Assembly: GCF_003202695.1 (NCBI RefSeq)
Contig: NZ_QGLL01000006.1
Location: 124,001 to 188,000, forward strand
DNA length: 64,000 bases
Direction: 5' to 3'
Source: Bifidobacterium asteroides
GTDB taxonomy: Bacteria > Actinomycetota > Actinomycetes > Actinomycetales > Bifidobacteriaceae
The translations under genes were made by a program, and so were the position numbers. The notes beneath the pieces were generated by a model. That model saw only the letters and a program-made list of their open reading frames with translations, did no database searches and was not told where the DNA came from. Positions 63,120-64,000 of the stretch are shown piece by piece (the stretch's first letter is position 1; each line of letters begins with the position of its first letter).

Positions 63120-64000
63120 ATGGCACGTCAGAGCAGCAGTGGCAAGGTGAAGAAGGAAGAGGAGGGTAGGATTGACCCCCGTCGTCAGGCAGCCTTGAAC
63201 ACGGCCCTCGCGCAAGTGGAGAAAAGCTTCGGCAAAGGTTCGGCCATGCGTCTGGGCGACAAGCCTGCTCAGGACGTGGAGGTCATTCCCACAGGGTCCC
63301 TGGCTTTGGATATGGCTTTGGGCATTGGCGGTCTGCCCCGCGGTCGCATCGTCGAGATCTATGGTCCGGAGTCCTCAGGCAAGACCACCCTGGCCCTGCA
63401 TGCGGTGGCCAATGCGCAAGCTGGCGGGGGCGTTGCCGCTTTCATTGATGCCGAGCACGCTCTGGATCCAGAGTATGCCAAGAAGCTGGGCGTGGACACG
63501 GACAACCTGATCGTCTCCCAACCGGACAATGGCGAGCAGGCGCTGGAGATCGCCGACATGCTGATCCGGTCGGGCACCTTGGATGTCATCGTCATTGACT
63601 CGGTGGCCGCCCTGGTGCCCAAGGCCGAGATCGAGGGTGACATGGGAGACAGCCACGTGGGTCTGCAGGCCCGCCTGATGAGCCAGGCCCTGCGCAAGAT
63701 GACCGGTGCCCTGTCCCAGGCCAACACCACGGCCATCTTCATCAATCAGCTCAGGGAGAAGATCGGTGTCTTCTTCGGCAGCCCGGAGACGACCACCGGC
63801 GGCAAGGCCCTGAAGTTCTATGCCTCGGTACGCCTAGACATCCGCCGTATTCAGACCCTGAAGAACGGCGACGAGGCGGTAGGCAACCGCACCAAGGTCA
63901 AGGTCGTCAAGAACAAGATGGCCCCGCCCTTTAAGGTGGCCGAATTCGACATCCTCTATGGGGAGGGCATCTCTAAGGAGGGCTCGGTTCTGGATATGGC
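63120..64000 (+). CDS. recA: Recombinase RecA, cut by the window end
   Basis: The first 293 codons are present. The basic N-terminal extension contains several Ser/Lys. Walker [14 protein letters not shown] is near residue 80, then [15 protein letters not shown], the Walker [16 protein letters not shown], the L1/L2 loops ([35 protein letters not shown]) are normal. AGGAGAGCC precedes the ATG. SOS control is shown by the upstream LexA box. The C-terminal part lies beyond the window. Confidence 0.98.
   Translation, partial: MARQSSSGKVKKEEEGRIDPRRQAALNTALAQVEKSFGKGSAMRLGDKPAQDVEVIPTGSLALDMALGIGGLPRGRIVEIYGPESSGKTTLALHAVANAQAGGGVAAFIDAEHALDPEYAKKLGVDTDNLIVSQPDNGEQALEIADMLIRSGTLDVIVIDSVAALVPKAEIEGDMGDSHVGLQARLMSQALRKMTGALSQANTTAIFINQLREKIGVFFGSPETTTGGKALKFYASVRLDIRRIQTLKNGDEAVGNRTKVKVVKNKMAPPFKVAEFDILYGEGISKEGSVLDM

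Noticed and set aside
1-64000. Search for CRISPR arrays, insertion sequences, prophage genes, toxin-antitoxin pairs and rRNA/tRNA genes
   Set aside because: No regularly spaced repeats, transposases, phage structural genes or RNA genes were found. The two tyrosine recombinases are the housekeeping XerC and XerD types, not phage integrases.

Overview
The window reads as a contiguous piece of an actinobacterial chromosome, most likely a Bifidobacterium. It is GC-rich and densely coded, with many 4-base ATGA gene overlaps. The gene set fits the genus: a CtpE-like P-type ATPase, a fused membrane/spermidine-synthase-like protein, ClgR, a fused OppDF ATPase, DUF3710, DUF3159 and DUF3046 proteins, and a Lys-type Mur ligase without the diaminopimelate motif. 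The species cannot be fixed. The lysine/D-aspartate cell-wall genes would fit lineages with an L-Lys-D-Asp cross-bridge. No rRNA, tRNA, CRISPR array, insertion sequence or prophage was found.

Layout. 0-5 kb: folC and smc. 5-9 kb (minus): Mur ligase, ATP-grasp ligase and aspartate racemase, a probable D-aspartate cross-bridge operon. 9-14 kb: DnaQ-like exonuclease, SigR-like sigma factor with a cysteine-rich anti-sigma, a 24-residue ribosomal protein bL37, aldose epimerase, ispH, ybaK, DedA. 14-21 kb: gap, Spx/ArsC-like protein, thiamine pyrophosphokinase, azlCD, msrAB, asnB. 21-23 kb: infC-rpmI-rplT with a long leader and a non-canonical IF3 start codon. 23-34 kb: spermidine-synthase-like membrane protein, xerD-parA-scpA-scpB, typA, a small membrane protein, pheA-tyrA, an SH3-like mini-protein, xerC. 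34-42 kb: a peptide uptake locus with two tandem oppA genes, oppB, oppC and fused oppDF. 42-53 kb: DUF3710, DUF3159, an RNA methyltransferase, a lipoprotein overlapping a P-type ATPase gene, aconitase, Bax-inhibitor-like protein, aldo/keto reductase. 53-64 kb: RelQ-like alarmone synthetase, miaB-miaA, a MerR regulator, a Fic protein with a ruined active site, ftsK, pgsA, cinA, clgR, DUF3046, and the start of recA behind a LexA box.

Together, much of the chromosome handling machinery lies here: SMC, ScpA, ScpB, an orphan ParA, XerC, XerD, FtsK and RecA. No gene cluster looks like a wholly new system. The most interesting points are the cross-bridge operon, the degenerate Fic protein beside a self-operator MerR gene, the unusual zinc-motif anti-sigma factor, the TGTGA-N6-TCACA dyad before clgR, the AUU start of infC, and sequence homogenisation between the tandem oppA genes.
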